Positions 42,064 to 51,239 are shown, counted from the stretch's first letter. The stretch: DNA of 64,000 nt from Lentzea atacamensis (GCF_003269295.1 NZ_QLTT01000014.1:1-64000); one strand, 5' to 3'. Translations and numbers: made by a program. The notes: generated by a model from the sequence alone, not told the origin.

Positions 42064-43008
42064 CTACGGTCGCGGCGTCAATCGGACCCGTATCGGTGTC
42101 CGCCAGCTCTTGCCTGATATCCAGAACTCGTTGCGGGTGTTGGGGATCGCGGCTATCCCGGTGATCGCATCGCCGGGCGTGGCGCTTGTCGCCGCGGCCA
42201 TCACCGGTGCCAGGTCGGCGACCGCTGTCACGGCACGCGCGGCGAGATCGACGCGCAGCATCCAGCTCGTTCCCGCCAAGTTCGCCCATACCTCGCGGCG
42301 CCCGTCAGTGCCGACACACTCCAGCTCACCGAGACGGCCTGTCGTCCACCACCCGCCGGTCACCTCGATGACACTTTTCTCCTCGAAGGTGTCCGCGTCG
42401 CGCAGCATCAGCCGCATGGTTCCGTTGCTGTGCACCAGCTGGGTGCCGTCGTCGCACAGACCCCACCCCTCGCCCTGGAAGGTGACCTGCCGCTGCTCGC
42501 CCAGCGTGGACGGGTCTCGGGCGATGGCGACGTGGTCACGAAGTGTCAGCTGCCAGACGATGCTGGGCCGGTTCGGCCGCGCGCTGACCGCTACACCCGA
42601 CACCGTTCGGCCCGGCTGATCGACCACCCGCACCCGCGGCGTTCCGCTGGGATCGTCGAGTTCCCGGATCCCGCCCGACCCCGCGGTGTTCGTGCTCTCC
42701 AGCAGCGACCCGGTGTTTCTGGTCAAGCCTTGACCCTCCCCGTCGCCGCTGGCCATGCGGCCCACCACTGCGGCCGCGAACGTCTCGACCTTGCCGGAGG
42801 GCGACTTGGCGATCGAGGTGGCGGTCGTGGTCGCCGCCGATGCCGGAACCGTCGTCGAGAAGGGCGGCGACCCGCTCGCGGGCGTGGTCGTGGTGGGTGT
42901 GCACGCGCTCAGCACGGCGGCAACCCCGATCAGCCCCAGCAAACGCCGCCTGCGGGTTCCCGCAGGCGATGGCCTGGCGGCAGGAGGCGGCATGCCCGCC
43001 CGGATCAC
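42064..43008 (-). CDS. Glutaminyl-peptide cyclotransferase-like lipoprotein
   Basis: A 314-residue exported lipoprotein. The signal peptide RRRRLLGLIGVAAVLSAC ends in a lipobox Cys. After a Thr/Pro-rich linker, the protein matches bacterial/plant glutamine cyclotransferase: GQGLTRNTGSLLESTNTAGS, FQGEGWGLCDDGTQLVHSNG, ELECVGTDGRREVWANLAGT and ITGIAAIPNTRNEFWISGKS. The GTG 43008 overlaps the upstream GNAT stop as GTGA. It converts N-terminal Gln to pyroglutamate in other systems; here it may act on exported peptides or proteins. Confidence 0.85.
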   Translation of the reverse strand: MIRAGMPPPAARPSPAGTRRRRLLGLIGVAAVLSACTPTTTTPASGSPPFSTTVPASAATTTATSIAKSPSGKVETFAAAVVGRMASGDGEGQGLTRNTGSLLESTNTAGSGGIRELDDPSGTPRVRVVDQPGRTVSGVAVSARPNRPSIVWQLTLRDHVAIARDPSTLGEQRQVTFQGEGWGLCDDGTQLVHSNGTMRLMLRDADTFEEKSVIEVTGGWWTTGRLGELECVGTDGRREVWANLAGTSWMLRVDLAARAVTAVADLAPVMAAATSATPGDAITGIAAIPNTRNEFWISGKSWRTPIRVRLTPRP

Positions 43009-43544
43009 CGCGAACCCGCCTTCGTCTCCGCGAGCCCAGGCGTGCCGACGCGCAGTGGTGAGTGCTGGAGGAACTCGGTGTCGCGCAAGGAAAGGAGCCC
43101 TTCGACCATCCCCGCTTCCGGCGCGGTGAACCGCGCGCACGGCCACAGCGCGCGGACCAGGCGCTGGGCGGCGACGTTGCCGACTGCCATCGCGACCGTG
43201 AGCTCGTCCACGCCATGCGCGGCCGCAGTCGACACCAGCGTCGTCACCAAGCGCCGGCCGACACCACGTCGTTGCCACCGGTCCTCGACCAGGACCGCGA
43301 GCTCGTAGGGCGCCGGTCCGTCGACCGAGCCGATGCCGACAACGGTCGTGCCGACCCGGGCGACCAGCGTTCTCGACGACGCCGCGCCCGTCAGCGCCGC
43401 CGCCAGCTGCTCCAACGCGACTCCCGAGCCGAGGAACCGGGCGCGCAGGCTGCACGGCGAGCATCGCGCGAGCATCGCGCGCAAGTCCTCGGCGCTGACC
43501 TCGCTGCCGTTGTGCACCGTCAGCGACGCGAGCATCGAGGTCAT
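43005..43544 (-). CDS. GNAT N-acetyltransferase
   Basis: A 179-residue acyltransferase with the GNAT core: ELAVLVEDRWQRRGVGRRLV (acetyl-CoA-binding R-x-x-G-x-G/A motif) and a C-terminal helix-strand pair. ATG 43544 overlaps the thioesterase stop as ATGA, and its own stop overlaps the next gene. The substrate is unknown. Confidence 0.85.
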   Translation of the reverse strand: MTSMLASLTVHNGSEVSAEDLRAMLARCSPCSLRARFLGSGVALEQLAAALTGAASSRTLVARVGTTVVGIGSVDGPAPYELAVLVEDRWQRRGVGRRLVTTLVSTAAAHGVDELTVAMAVGNVAAQRLVRALWPCARFTAPEAGMVEGLLSLRDTEFLQHSPLRVGTPGLAETKAGSR

Positions 43545-44329
43545 GCCGCGTCCTGGTGCGGTGCGGTCCAGCCGAGGGTGTTGAGCAGGACTTCGGCGTT
43601 GAGGTTCCTGATGAAGAAGTGATCGCCGTCGAACATCTGGTGCTGCACGGGTCGCGCGGACACTGCGGCCCATTGCCGGACTGCGGCGGGGGGTGCGTAC
43701 CAGTCGGTGGTGCCGGCCCAGGTCGTGACGTGGCAGGACAGCGGTGCGGCGTCACGCGGACTGAAGGTCTCGCATGCGGTCAGGTCAGCCCGTGTACGGT
43801 CCAGGAACCGTTGCCGCCAGTCCTCGCCGTGGTGCTGGCCGTCGACCAGGCCGCCGAGGTGCTGCAGCTGTTCGAAGAGTCTGGTGTCGTCGAGCTTGTG
43901 GAGCTCGACGACGGGCGGGACCGCCGGGGCCCTGCTGCCGGAGGCGACCAGCGCGTCGACGACGATGCCTTGGCGCTGGAGGTTGAGGGCGACCTGGTAG
44001 GCGAGCAGGGCGCCCAGCGAGTGGCCCAGGAACGCGATCGGTTGGGTGACCCGATATGTGGTGAGCGCAGCGGTGATCTGCCGGGCGATCACCTCGAACC
44101 GGTGCTCCAGGCCCTCCGCGCGCCGGCCGCCGCGGCCGGGCAGTACGACGGCGAGCAGCTCCACGTGGGGCATGTCCGCGGCCCAGCGGCCGAACCAGCT
44201 TGGTCCGGCGCCGGACCAGGGAAAACACACGAGGGTGCGGGTCTGGTCCGGTCGGCGGGGCAGGAACCGCACGAGGCCGCGAGGAGGTTGTTGGGCGGCA
44301 ACGGGATCGCGTGCACGAAGCGCTGTCAT
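43541..44329 (-). CDS. Type II thioesterase
   Basis: A 262-residue alpha/beta hydrolase of the TE-II kind that clears aberrant carrier-protein intermediates in NRPS/PKS systems. Motifs: LVCFPWSGAGPSWFGRWAAD near residue 30, nucleophile elbow FLGHSLGALLAYQVAL (Ser in GHSLG), an acidic residue in the later part and GDHFFIRNL (His of the triad). The start ATG 44329 overlaps the upstream stop. No carrier-protein synthase is in this window, which is unusual for such an enzyme. Confidence 0.88.
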   Translation of the reverse strand: MTALRARDPVAAQQPPRGLVRFLPRRPDQTRTLVCFPWSGAGPSWFGRWAADMPHVELLAVVLPGRGGRRAEGLEHRFEVIARQITAALTTYRVTQPIAFLGHSLGALLAYQVALNLQRQGIVVDALVASGSRAPAVPPVVELHKLDDTRLFEQLQHLGGLVDGQHHGEDWRQRFLDRTRADLTACETFSPRDAAPLSCHVTTWAGTTDWYAPPAAVRQWAAVSARPVQHQMFDGDHFFIRNLNAEVLLNTLGWTAPHQDAA

Positions 44330-45423
44330 CGCAGGGTCACCACCGTCCCGGCGGGTATCTGGCTGAGCGCGGCGTGCAGCGACGAGGGCGTGGGCACGCA
44401 CCCGTCGTGGTCGAGCTTGCCCAGCGGGGACGTGCCGGGCAGTCCTGGCACGGATACTGCCGTCCAGGACTCGGTGCAGACTCGGCTCGCGTCGACTCGC
44501 AGCAGCCACAGCCGCAGCAGCCAGGAAGCGAACTCCGTGTGGCCGCTGACCGCGACGAAGCTGCGCTGGCCGCGGGCCTGCACGGTGGAGCTGGCCGGGG
44601 CCACGGTGCCGAGCGTGGACGAGGTGGTGGCGGCGTGGGCGAGCTCGGCGAGCACGCTGACGCGGCCGTTGGTGGTGTCGATGTCGATGCGGTGGTCACG
44701 CTCGGCCAGTTCGACGTCCGGTGTCAGGTGGATCCACCCCACCGTGGCGGCGCCACCGGGATGCGGCCGCACCGGCAGCATCACCAGCACCCAGCCCGGT
44801 GTGCGGTCGATCACCGGCACCCAGCTCGGCGTGAGCATCTGGAGCGCGGGCAGCACCGCGACCGCGCACCCGCCTGGCTCGGCGTACACCGCGACGTCGC
44901 GCGTCGGGTGCAGGACGGTCATGCCGGGTGTGACGCCGGGTTCCGGGTCAGCCGGCGCGGCCGGGAGGACCGTGCCGACGACCGCCTTCGGCAGCTGGCT
45001 GAGTTCCTGATCGGTCGGGGTGCGTGGGGTGATCGCTGCGGGATCCTGTTGTGCAGCAACCGGTGCCCGCGCCGTCGCCCACGCCGGCAGCGGAGGCGGC
45101 GGCTTCCAGGTCGCCGTCGCCGGCGCCGCCTGCTCGGCCGGATCCGCCGTCTCTGCGGCAGGCTGCGGGCTGCGCAGCAGCACCGCGGCCAGCGCCAGCA
45201 ACAGCACGACCACGAGGCCCTGGGTGCCGCGCCCGGCGCGGAACCAGGACCGCCACCGTCGCCGGACCGCGTACCGCAGCAGCATCCACGAGCTCAGCGC
45301 GCGAATCGGCCGGGTCTGCTCCAGCTCACTCTCTGGCGGCACCTCAGGGCCGGCGACCGCGGCGACGGCCGCCGAGCCGGTCGCCGCGGTGCCGGAAGCG
45401 CCCTGGCCGGAGTGGCCGCTCAT
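44326..45423 (-). CDS. Membrane-anchored hypothetical protein
   Basis: A 365-residue protein with a basic cytoplasmic stretch (RYAVRRRWRSWFRAGRGTQG) followed by one membrane helix (LVVVLLLALAAVLLRS) near residue 75 and a large outer part rich in Ala/Pro and strand-forming segments (VPVIDRTPGWVLVMLPVRPH). ATG 45423 overlaps the upstream DUF3558-like stop. It may anchor exported partners at the membrane. No known domain. Confidence 0.6.
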   Translation of the reverse strand: MSGHSGQGASGTAATGSAAVAAVAGPEVPPESELEQTRPIRALSSWMLLRYAVRRRWRSWFRAGRGTQGLVVVLLLALAAVLLRSPQPAAETADPAEQAAPATATWKPPPPLPAWATARAPVAAQQDPAAITPRTPTDQELSQLPKAVVGTVLPAAPADPEPGVTPGMTVLHPTRDVAVYAEPGGCAVAVLPALQMLTPSWVPVIDRTPGWVLVMLPVRPHPGGAATVGWIHLTPDVELAERDHRIDIDTTNGRVSVLAELAHAATTSSTLGTVAPASSTVQARGQRSFVAVSGHTEFASWLLRLWLLRVDASRVCTESWTAVSVPGLPGTSPLGKLDHDGCVPTPSSLHAALSQIPAGTVVTLR

Positions 45424-46043
45424 GGCGTCTGCTGCGCGATGTGCGTGGCCACGTGCGTGGCGATCGCGCAAGTGTCCGTCGGGAAGCGACCGTTGGTGAT
45501 CGACACGCCGATCGCGCCGTTGGCCAGCGGGAAGATCGCCGTGCAGGACGGTTCCTTGGACGAGTTGTTCATCCCGGACTTGATCAGCCCCTGCTTGCCG
45601 CCGAACGTGGAGGCCGTCGAACCCTTGTGGTCGGCCACCGCGGTGGGCATCTGACCGGGGCGGGCCCATGCGATGAGGGTGATGAAGTTGCGGCCCTGCT
45701 GCGGGGTTCCGCCCGCCTGGTTGGTCACGATCGTCGCGTCGCCGTTGTCGTACCTGCAGGCCGTGGCGAACACGTCTTTCTCGTCGGGGATCTTGAGCTT
45801 CGGCTTGTTCGGCTTGGTAGGCCGCACCTCGGCCGGGAACGCCTCCCAGCCCAGCGCGCACGGGTCGACCGGTGCGCCTACGGACTTGGCGTCCACACGC
45901 GGGTCGAGGTCACCGATCTGAATCGGCTTCTTGTCCTGCCCGACGGTGCCGGCGGCCGCGCCGGCGACCGGCAACATCGACAGGCAGACAGCCGTGGCGG
46001 CGGCGAGCGTGAGCGTGATTCGCCGGACGCTGGTGATGGACAT
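45420..46043 (-). CDS. DUF3558-like secreted protein
   Basis: A 207-residue secreted protein with the signal peptide RRITLTLAAATAVCLSML and an A-x-A-type cleavage area (VAGAAAG). The mature part shows the VDPCALGWEAFPAEV and ATACRYDNGDATIVTNQAGG signature of the DUF3558 family, with two Cys likely forming a disulfide. It is the second DUF3558-like protein of the operon and is coupled to the membrane-anchored gene. Confidence 0.75.
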   Translation of the reverse strand: MSITSVRRITLTLAAATAVCLSMLPVAGAAAGTVGQDKKPIQIGDLDPRVDAKSVGAPVDPCALGWEAFPAEVRPTKPNKPKLKIPDEKDVFATACRYDNGDATIVTNQAGGTPQQGRNFITLIAWARPGQMPTAVADHKGSTASTFGGKQGLIKSGMNNSSKEPSCTAIFPLANGAIGVSITNGRFPTDTCAIATHVATHIAQQTP

Positions 46044-46070
46044 GGTCTCCCCCTGGAGTAGCGATCAGCG

Positions 46071-46799
46071 TTACGGGAAAAGGACTTTGAGCAGCTCGGT
46101 CACGACCACGTCGCGCATGCTGGTGAGCGGCGCCCGGTCGATCGGGGCGTCGTAGGAGGTGCCGCGCGGGGCGCGCAGGGTCTGCCGGACGCGCAGGACA
46201 CCAGGCGCATTGACGTCGCCGAGCGCCGCGATGCTGAGCTCTTCTTTGTCGCGGCCGACGCCGTCGGCGTCCTCCGGCGTGCCGTAGCGCATGACGGGCT
46301 TGCCCGCGATCGTGAACTCGCTGACGTTCTCGGCCAGCTCTTTCTTGCCCCTCAGGATGGCCAGATCGGTGGCCAGCGGGTCTTTGGCCCACACGGCGAT
46401 CTCGACCTCGACGACCGGCGCGAACTTGCCGTCCGGGGTCTTGCGGTTGTCGTCGGAGGAGATCGTGCAGGTCGGACCCTGGCCGATGAAGCGGTAGTGG
46501 CCGGGCCCCAGCAGCTCGTCCCACACCTCGGTCGGCACAGCGGAGCACAGCATGTACGCCGTGATCAGTTCGTCCTGTGTGGACTGTGCGAGCAGGTCCT
46601 GGCCCTGCTTCGGCTTGGTGTCGACCCACTCGACGCACTGCTCGGGGTTCGCACTGCGCTTGCAGTTCGTGCCGGGCTCGCGCGGGCTGCTGGAAGCGGA
46701 CTCCGGTTTCGCGGTGCCGGGAAGAATGCTGGTGCAGCCACTGATCAGCGCGGTGGCCGCGGTGGCGGCGAGGACGACGGCGGTCAGGCGGCGGCTCAT
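46071..46799 (-). CDS. DUF3558-like lipoprotein
   Basis: A 242-residue lipoprotein: AVVLAATAATALISGC forms a signal peptide with an L-I-S-G-C lipobox. The mature part has EPGTNCKRSANPEQCVEWVD and GQGPTCTISSDDNRKTPDGK, like other DUF3558 members. The start overlaps the stop of the upstream lipoprotein. It is separated from the next leftward gene by 28 bp. Confidence 0.72.
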   Translation of the reverse strand: MSRRLTAVVLAATAATALISGCTSILPGTAKPESASSSPREPGTNCKRSANPEQCVEWVDTKPKQGQDLLAQSTQDELITAYMLCSAVPTEVWDELLGPGHYRFIGQGPTCTISSDDNRKTPDGKFAPVVEVEIAVWAKDPLATDLAILRGKKELAENVSEFTIAGKPVMRYGTPEDADGVGRDKEELSIAALGDVNAPGVLRVRQTLRAPRGTSYDAPIDRAPLTSMRDVVVTELLKVLFP

Positions 46800-47953
46800 T
46801 TGCCAGCCACCTTCGCGACGATCTTCTGCGCGATCTGCTCGGCGTTGTCGCACGTCGCGGTCGTGACGCGGATCTGCTGGGTGAGCGTCTCGTCCTCGGG
46901 GTTGCGGTTGTCCGCGACTACGGACACGTCGGGGTCCCACACGATGTAGGTGGTGCAGCCGTTGCTGCCCTTGTTGAGGACCGCCTTGCGGCCGTCGATG
47001 GTGACTTCGCGCGCGCTGTCGTCTCCGGCCCGGACCAGTTTGGACGGGTCGTCGTCCATGACCCAGGTGACCGTCACCTCGTCGCGGCCGACGCCCTTGG
47101 GCCGTTGCTGCGGCGGCGCTGGCTTCATCGACCGCGCGGTGCACGTCACCGGGTTCGAGGTTTCCAGGAACGGCTCGGCGAACATGTCCATCGCCGTCGC
47201 GGCCGCCGAGCACGGGTCGAGCCGGGTCAGCGTGAACTCCGGAGTCGTGCGGCCGCTGCCGCGCTTGGGCAGTTCCTTCCACGTCGGCGCCAGCGCGGTC
47301 ACGTACTCGCGCAGCACCTGGCAGGGTGCCTTGGCGGGCTTGTCCTTCCCGCTGGGCGCGTTCGCGACGATGACGACCGCGTAGTCGTCGTCGATCGGCT
47401 TGGCGATCTCACAACTGGTGTCGTGTTCGGTGACGAAGATGTCCAGGCCGCCGAGGTTCTCCGGTGCCGCGCTCTTGCGGGAACTGGCGTCGAAGAGCGC
47501 GCCGGCCTCGACGTTGAACCTCCAGGTCGAGTTGAACTCGCCCTTGTGCAGGCGCAAGTCGCACTCGTGCAGGCCGCCGCTGCCGGGCACGAGCTCGTCG
47601 CCCTTGTCGCCGGTGGCCTTCTCCGCAGCGGCCGGGTCATGCAGGCCGCACGCGTCAATCTGCCGGTCACGGGCGTGCGCGAGGGCCTTGGCGCGGTACT
47701 CCTGCGGCACCCCCGCCTCGACCTGCTGTTCGGCCTGTTGATCGCCCCCAGGGTTGTCGGGCCGAGGGTCGACGGTGCAGGCACCGGCCAGCAGAGCGAC
47801 CGCGAACAAGCCGGTGAGCGTGAGGCGCTGCCACATCCGGCGGTTCGCGGCGTTCGCGGGAGAAGCCGAGTACAGAACGCCCGATTCAGTAGATGAACCC
47901 GGCCGCACGGAATCGTCAATCGTTGCCCTGATCAACCGAACGATGGTTTTCAT
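46796..47953 (-). CDS. Large lipoprotein, DUF3558-like
   Basis: First gene of the leftward exported-protein operon. ATG 47953 (MKTIVRLIRATIDDS) is the working start, with AGGGA upstream; ATG 47836 (MWQRLTLTGLFAVALLAGAC) would put the lipobox at the N-terminus but lacks a ribosome binding site. The ~330-residue mature part has several Cys and two repeats of the DUF3558 kind (DACGLHDPAAAEKATGD and RLDPCSAAATAMDMFAEPFL). Probably an envelope lipoprotein. Confidence 0.68.
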   Translation of the reverse strand: MKTIVRLIRATIDDSVRPGSSTESGVLYSASPANAANRRMWQRLTLTGLFAVALLAGACTVDPRPDNPGGDQQAEQQVEAGVPQEYRAKALAHARDRQIDACGLHDPAAAEKATGDKGDELVPGSGGLHECDLRLHKGEFNSTWRFNVEAGALFDASSRKSAAPENLGGLDIFVTEHDTSCEIAKPIDDDYAVVIVANAPSGKDKPAKAPCQVLREYVTALAPTWKELPKRGSGRTTPEFTLTRLDPCSAAATAMDMFAEPFLETSNPVTCTARSMKPAPPQQRPKGVGRDEVTVTWVMDDDPSKLVRAGDDSAREVTIDGRKAVLNKGSNGCTTYIVWDPDVSVVADNRNPEDETLTQQIRVTTATCDNAEQIAQKIVAKVAGK

Positions 47954-48387
47954 GCAGAAGTCCCTGCCCCCCGTGACGTGGTTCATGCAGATACGACAGC
48001 GGTGCCACCACGCGCCGTCGCTTGCGTTTACCTGTGCCTGGTTCTCGGATGTGAGTCGCCGAAGAACCCGGTGGTCACCTTCACACGATGACTACTGCAC
48101 GTCATCGGTCATAGGGCAAAGACGTGCAAAAACAGATCCTGACCTTCGCGTCTTACACGGAGCGTCACGACGGGTCCACGGGCTGTCGATCAAGGGTGGA
48201 CAGCATTTCCGGTGATTGGAACCTTTGCCTCAGGCTGCGATTTCCGGCCATCGGAAGAAATCACACGGGGCCGTTTTCTTCATGTACCTTCTCGGCGTCG
48301 ACTCTCCCCCGAGCACACGACACGCACCACGCGCGGGCCGATGCGGGAACGCATTGCCTCGCCACTCGATACAGGGGGAACCTGATC
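47954..48387. other. Divergent intergenic region
   Basis: The 434 bp between the exported-protein operon and the IMPase-like gene hold no gene. CGATGAC (48086-48092) and GTCATCG (48101-48107) form a 7-bp inverted repeat with an 8-nt spacer, a possible operator. Local AT content rises around 48230-48290, where a promoter for the rightward gene is likely. Confidence 0.4.
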
Positions 48388-49266
48388 GTGTACGCACGCG
48401 TCGACCGACTCAAGGAATTCGCTGAAAGCCTGGCTGCCCGAGCGGCCTACGTCATCTGGACCGACCGGCTGCGTGCCGCGGGGGGCCCGCTGCGCGGCGC
48501 CCGCTCGACCGCCTCTGGCCTGATCATCCCGGCCGCTCTCGCCGCGGAACGCCTGATGCGCGAGCTGCTGGCGCTACACCGGCCCGGTGACGCCGTGCTC
48601 AGTGAGCAGCCGCCCACCCCAGGCCGCATCACGTGGGTTCTCGACCCGCTCAACGGGACCACGAACTACCTCTACGGCCTGCCCAGCTACGCGGTCTCCA
48701 TCGCCGCCCAGCTCGACGACGTCGTCCTGGCCGGCGCGGTCGCCGAGCCGCACAGCCAGCGGATCTGGTCCGCCGGTCTCGGGCAAGGCGCCCGGCTGCA
48801 CGACCGCAACATCTCCCGCGACTGGCTCGAGATCCGCGTCGGCTCCACCCAGCACCTCGACGATGCCCTGATCAGCACCGGGTTCTCTCCCGTCGCGGCG
48901 ACCAGCGCGGATCAGGCCGACCTGGTCGCGCGGCTGCGGCCGCACGTCGCCGACCTCCGGATCACCGGCTCTCCGGCGCTGCAGTTGTGCCATGTCGCCG
49001 CCGGATGGAGCGACGCCTACGTCCAACACGACGTGGGCCTGCGTGAACGCGTCGCCGGTCTGCTCATCGCCGACGAGGCGGGCGCGTTCGTGCACTCGCC
49101 CGGCCGCACCGGCCCCGGCTCACAGCTCGGCGACCCGGTCATCGCAGCGGCGCCGCGGATCTCCGACGCCCTGCTCGAGGTGCTCGCGCAGTCCGGCGCG
49201 GCTGCAGTCCGGCGCGCCGCCCACGACCAGCAGCTGCCCGCCGTCCTGCCTGGCCGCACGGCCTGA
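48388..49266 (+). CDS. Degenerate inositol-monophosphatase-like protein
   Basis: A 292-residue IMPase-fold protein starting at GTG 48388 with AGGGGG upstream. The key motifs are altered: WVLDPLNGTTNYLYGLPSYA has Asn where the metal-binding Asp of DPxDG belongs; VLSEQPPTPG stands in for GEE; and near residue 220 VGLRERVAGLLIADEAGAFV replaces the usual WDxAAG Asp. The first and third changes should remove metal ligands, so catalysis is doubtful. It may bind a ligand or be a regulatory pseudo-enzyme. The intact relative is at 33299. It heads a run with an XRE regulator. Confidence 0.75.
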   Translation: MYARVDRLKEFAESLAARAAYVIWTDRLRAAGGPLRGARSTASGLIIPAALAAERLMRELLALHRPGDAVLSEQPPTPGRITWVLDPLNGTTNYLYGLPSYAVSIAAQLDDVVLAGAVAEPHSQRIWSAGLGQGARLHDRNISRDWLEIRVGSTQHLDDALISTGFSPVAATSADQADLVARLRPHVADLRITGSPALQLCHVAAGWSDAYVQHDVGLRERVAGLLIADEAGAFVHSPGRTGPGSQLGDPVIAAAPRISDALLEVLAQSGAAAVRRAAHDQQLPAVLPGRTA

Positions 49267-49283
49267 CCCGAGGGGAGGAAGCC

Positions 49284-49844
49284 ATGCCCGGAAAGCCGAT
49301 CGACGAGTGTCCCCGATTCAGCCCCGACGCCTTGTACGCGTTGCGCCGCAAGCGGAAGCTCTCCCGCGAGGGTCTCGGGAACCGGATCAACCAGTCACGC
49401 CAGACCATCCGGCGCTGGGAGACCGGCGAGAACTCCCCGACCGCCCGTCATCTGCGCGCCCTCTCGCACGTCCTGCGCGTCCTGCCCGCCGAGCTGCTCT
49501 ACCCGACGTTGGGGGAGCCCACGCTCGCCGACCTGCGCATGGATCGCGCGCTCACAGTCGCAGATCTGGCTGTACGCAGCGCCACCAACCTCGACCGGCT
49601 CCTGCTGTGGGAGCACACCGGCCGTCTCGGCACCGATGACGAGCGGCCGCTGCTGCTGGCCACGTTCCTGGGGATCAGCCGCTGCAGCGTCGAGCAGTAC
49701 ATCCTCACCGGCGTCGTGCCCGAGGCGATCACCTACCGGCTCGCGCGCGTGTTGCACGTCAAGCCAGCCGCGGTCCAGGCCGCGTTCGACCGCACCGCCG
49801 CCCTCCATGACACCGAGGCCGACGAACTGCGGGAAGCGTCATGA
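49284..49844 (+). CDS. XRE-family regulator
   Basis: A 186-residue protein with a clean helix-turn-helix: FSPDALYALRRKRKLSREGL then INQSRQTIRRWETGENSPTA, where recognition is at SRQTIRRWE. A second similar unit may exist in LRMDRALTVADLAVRSATNL and ITYRLARVLHVKPAAVQAAF, so it may be a two-repeat XRE. It is located 17 bp after the IMPase-like gene and overlaps the next gene by ATGA, so the three form one operon. Confidence 0.82.
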   Translation: MPGKPIDECPRFSPDALYALRRKRKLSREGLGNRINQSRQTIRRWETGENSPTARHLRALSHVLRVLPAELLYPTLGEPTLADLRMDRALTVADLAVRSATNLDRLLLWEHTGRLGTDDERPLLLATFLGISRCSVEQYILTGVVPEAITYRLARVLHVKPAAVQAAFDRTAALHDTEADELREAS

Positions 49845-50506
49845 CACTTCGGGCTTTGCGGCCGCTTCTGCCCATGCCGGTGCGCTTCGCGCGCGTGACG
49901 CAGATGATCGACGGCACCGTGCTGATGGGCGCCGGGATCGCTCTGCTGGTGCACGCCCGCCTTGGGCTGCTGCCGCTCGACGTCTTCCACTCCGCGGTCG
50001 CCCGGCACACCGGCTGGACTATCGGCGGCGCGTTCGTCGCGACGCAGATGGTGTTCCTCGTCCTGTACGTGCCACTGGGAATCCGGTGGGGCGCCGGGAC
50101 AATCACCGCTGCGCTCGTTCCGGCACTCGTCTGCGACGTGCTTGCAACCAAGCTGCCGCCGGTGGAGCACCTGCTGGTCCGCGCGGGGTTCCTGCTCATC
50201 GGCGCCGCGGCGTTCGCCCTGGGGGCCGCGGCCTACCTCGGCGCCGGACTCGGCGCGCTGCCCAGAGACGGCGTGATGGCCGAGATCGCCCGGCGCCGCC
50301 GCACTTCGCTTGCCCCGGTGCGCGTCACGTTCGACGTGGCCAGCTTGCTGCTCGGCGTGGGCGCCATTGGTCCCGCGACCGCGGTGCAGCTCGGTGTCCT
50401 CGGGCCGGCCAGCGTCGTCTTGGCCTTGCTCCTCGGACCGTCCATCTCGCATCTGCTTCCCTACTTCACCAGATCGGCACCAGAACCCGAGCCACGTCTC
50501 GCCTAA
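49841..50506 (+). CDS. YczE/YitT-like membrane protein
   Basis: A 221-residue polytopic protein with five to six predicted TM helices (for example GTVLMGAGIALLVHARLGLL, FVATQMVFLVLYVPLGIRWG, HLLVRAGFLLIGAAAFALGA). The GLGALPRDG loop is characteristic of the YczE/YyaS family, found beside regulators and natural-product genes. Its start overlaps the XRE stop. Role unknown; possibly a membrane sensor or transport-related component. Confidence 0.8.
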   Translation: MTLRALRPLLPMPVRFARVTQMIDGTVLMGAGIALLVHARLGLLPLDVFHSAVARHTGWTIGGAFVATQMVFLVLYVPLGIRWGAGTITAALVPALVCDVLATKLPPVEHLLVRAGFLLIGAAAFALGAAAYLGAGLGALPRDGVMAEIARRRRTSLAPVRVTFDVASLLLGVGAIGPATAVQLGVLGPASVVLALLLGPSISHLLPYFTRSAPEPEPRLA

Positions 50507-50559
50507 CGACGCGAACAGGGCTGTCAGTAGCTGAATGAGTGCACGCTGGATTGCCGGAA

Positions 50560-50752
50560 CGAGCTTGCGTCCCGGCAATCCGGTGTGCCCGGAATAGCTG
50601 ACAGCAAGTTTTGCACGACATTCGCGCGATTCGTTGACGCCTGCAACCGATCCGGGTTGTGCTGAGTCGCGTCACACGGATGCGCTTTCAGTTCCGCTGA
50701 AGCGGGGTCAATCGTCCGCATCCGTTCATGGAACTCTGAGGGGAAACGATTG
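50560..50752 (+). promoter_or_regulatory. Promoter copy 1 of duplicated leader
   Basis: The region before the secreted protein at 50753 resembles that before the one at 51436. Shared blocks are gttttgcacgac, ttcgttgacg and, after a 17-bp gap, ttgt(g/t)ct, then ctgaggggaaac before the start. TTGACG with a 17-bp spacer to TTGTGC fits a -35/-10 pair. Confidence 0.65.
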
Positions 50753-51160
50753 ATGAATCGAGCACTTGTCGGGCGCGCCGCTGGTGTCATCGCCATCGCG
50801 GCCACCGCCCTGCTCGGCGCAGGCGCGGCCAATGCGCAGGTGGCCATGAACCAGCCCGGCTCGCAGATCCAGGCCAAGGCCGCGGTGCACAACCAGGCCG
50901 CCGGAGCCGAGAAGATCAAGGCCGCGGACTGCTCCGGCTACCCGTACAGCAGCGGCGACTGGGTCCGCATCCGCGCTGTTCCAGGCGGTGAACCCGTCCT
51001 CGGCTACTCGATGCGCTGGGACAAGTACAGCTGGCCGCGCTACCCCCAGGACTACACCAGCGACGAGCGCTGGATGCTGACCACGAACCTTCGTACGGGC
51101 GTGCGGGGTTGGGTCAGCACGACCTGGGTGGACTGGTACCAGCCCACCTGCCCGGCCTGA
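50753..51160 (+). CDS. Secreted small protein with SH3-like domain
   Basis: A 135-residue secreted protein (ATG 50753, with GAGGGG upstream). The signal peptide is RAAGVIAIAATALLGAGAAN with cleavage near ANAQ, then a propeptide-like segment (QIQAKAAVHNQAAGAEKIKA) and a compact domain with two Cys and several Trp/Tyr (GDWVRIRAVPGGEPVLGYSM, GVRGWVSTTWVDWYQPTC) resembling bacterial SH3 repeats. Likely an extracellular binding protein. Confidence 0.75.
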   Translation: MNRALVGRAAGVIAIAATALLGAGAANAQVAMNQPGSQIQAKAAVHNQAAGAEKIKAADCSGYPYSSGDWVRIRAVPGGEPVLGYSMRWDKYSWPRYPQDYTSDERWMLTTNLRTGVRGWVSTTWVDWYQPTCPA

Positions 51161-51239
51161 TCCGCAGGTCCGCGCACCACGACGTCGCACGGAAACACTT
51201 CGCAGTAATCGCATAAACCGATGCCAGGTGTGCCGGGGC

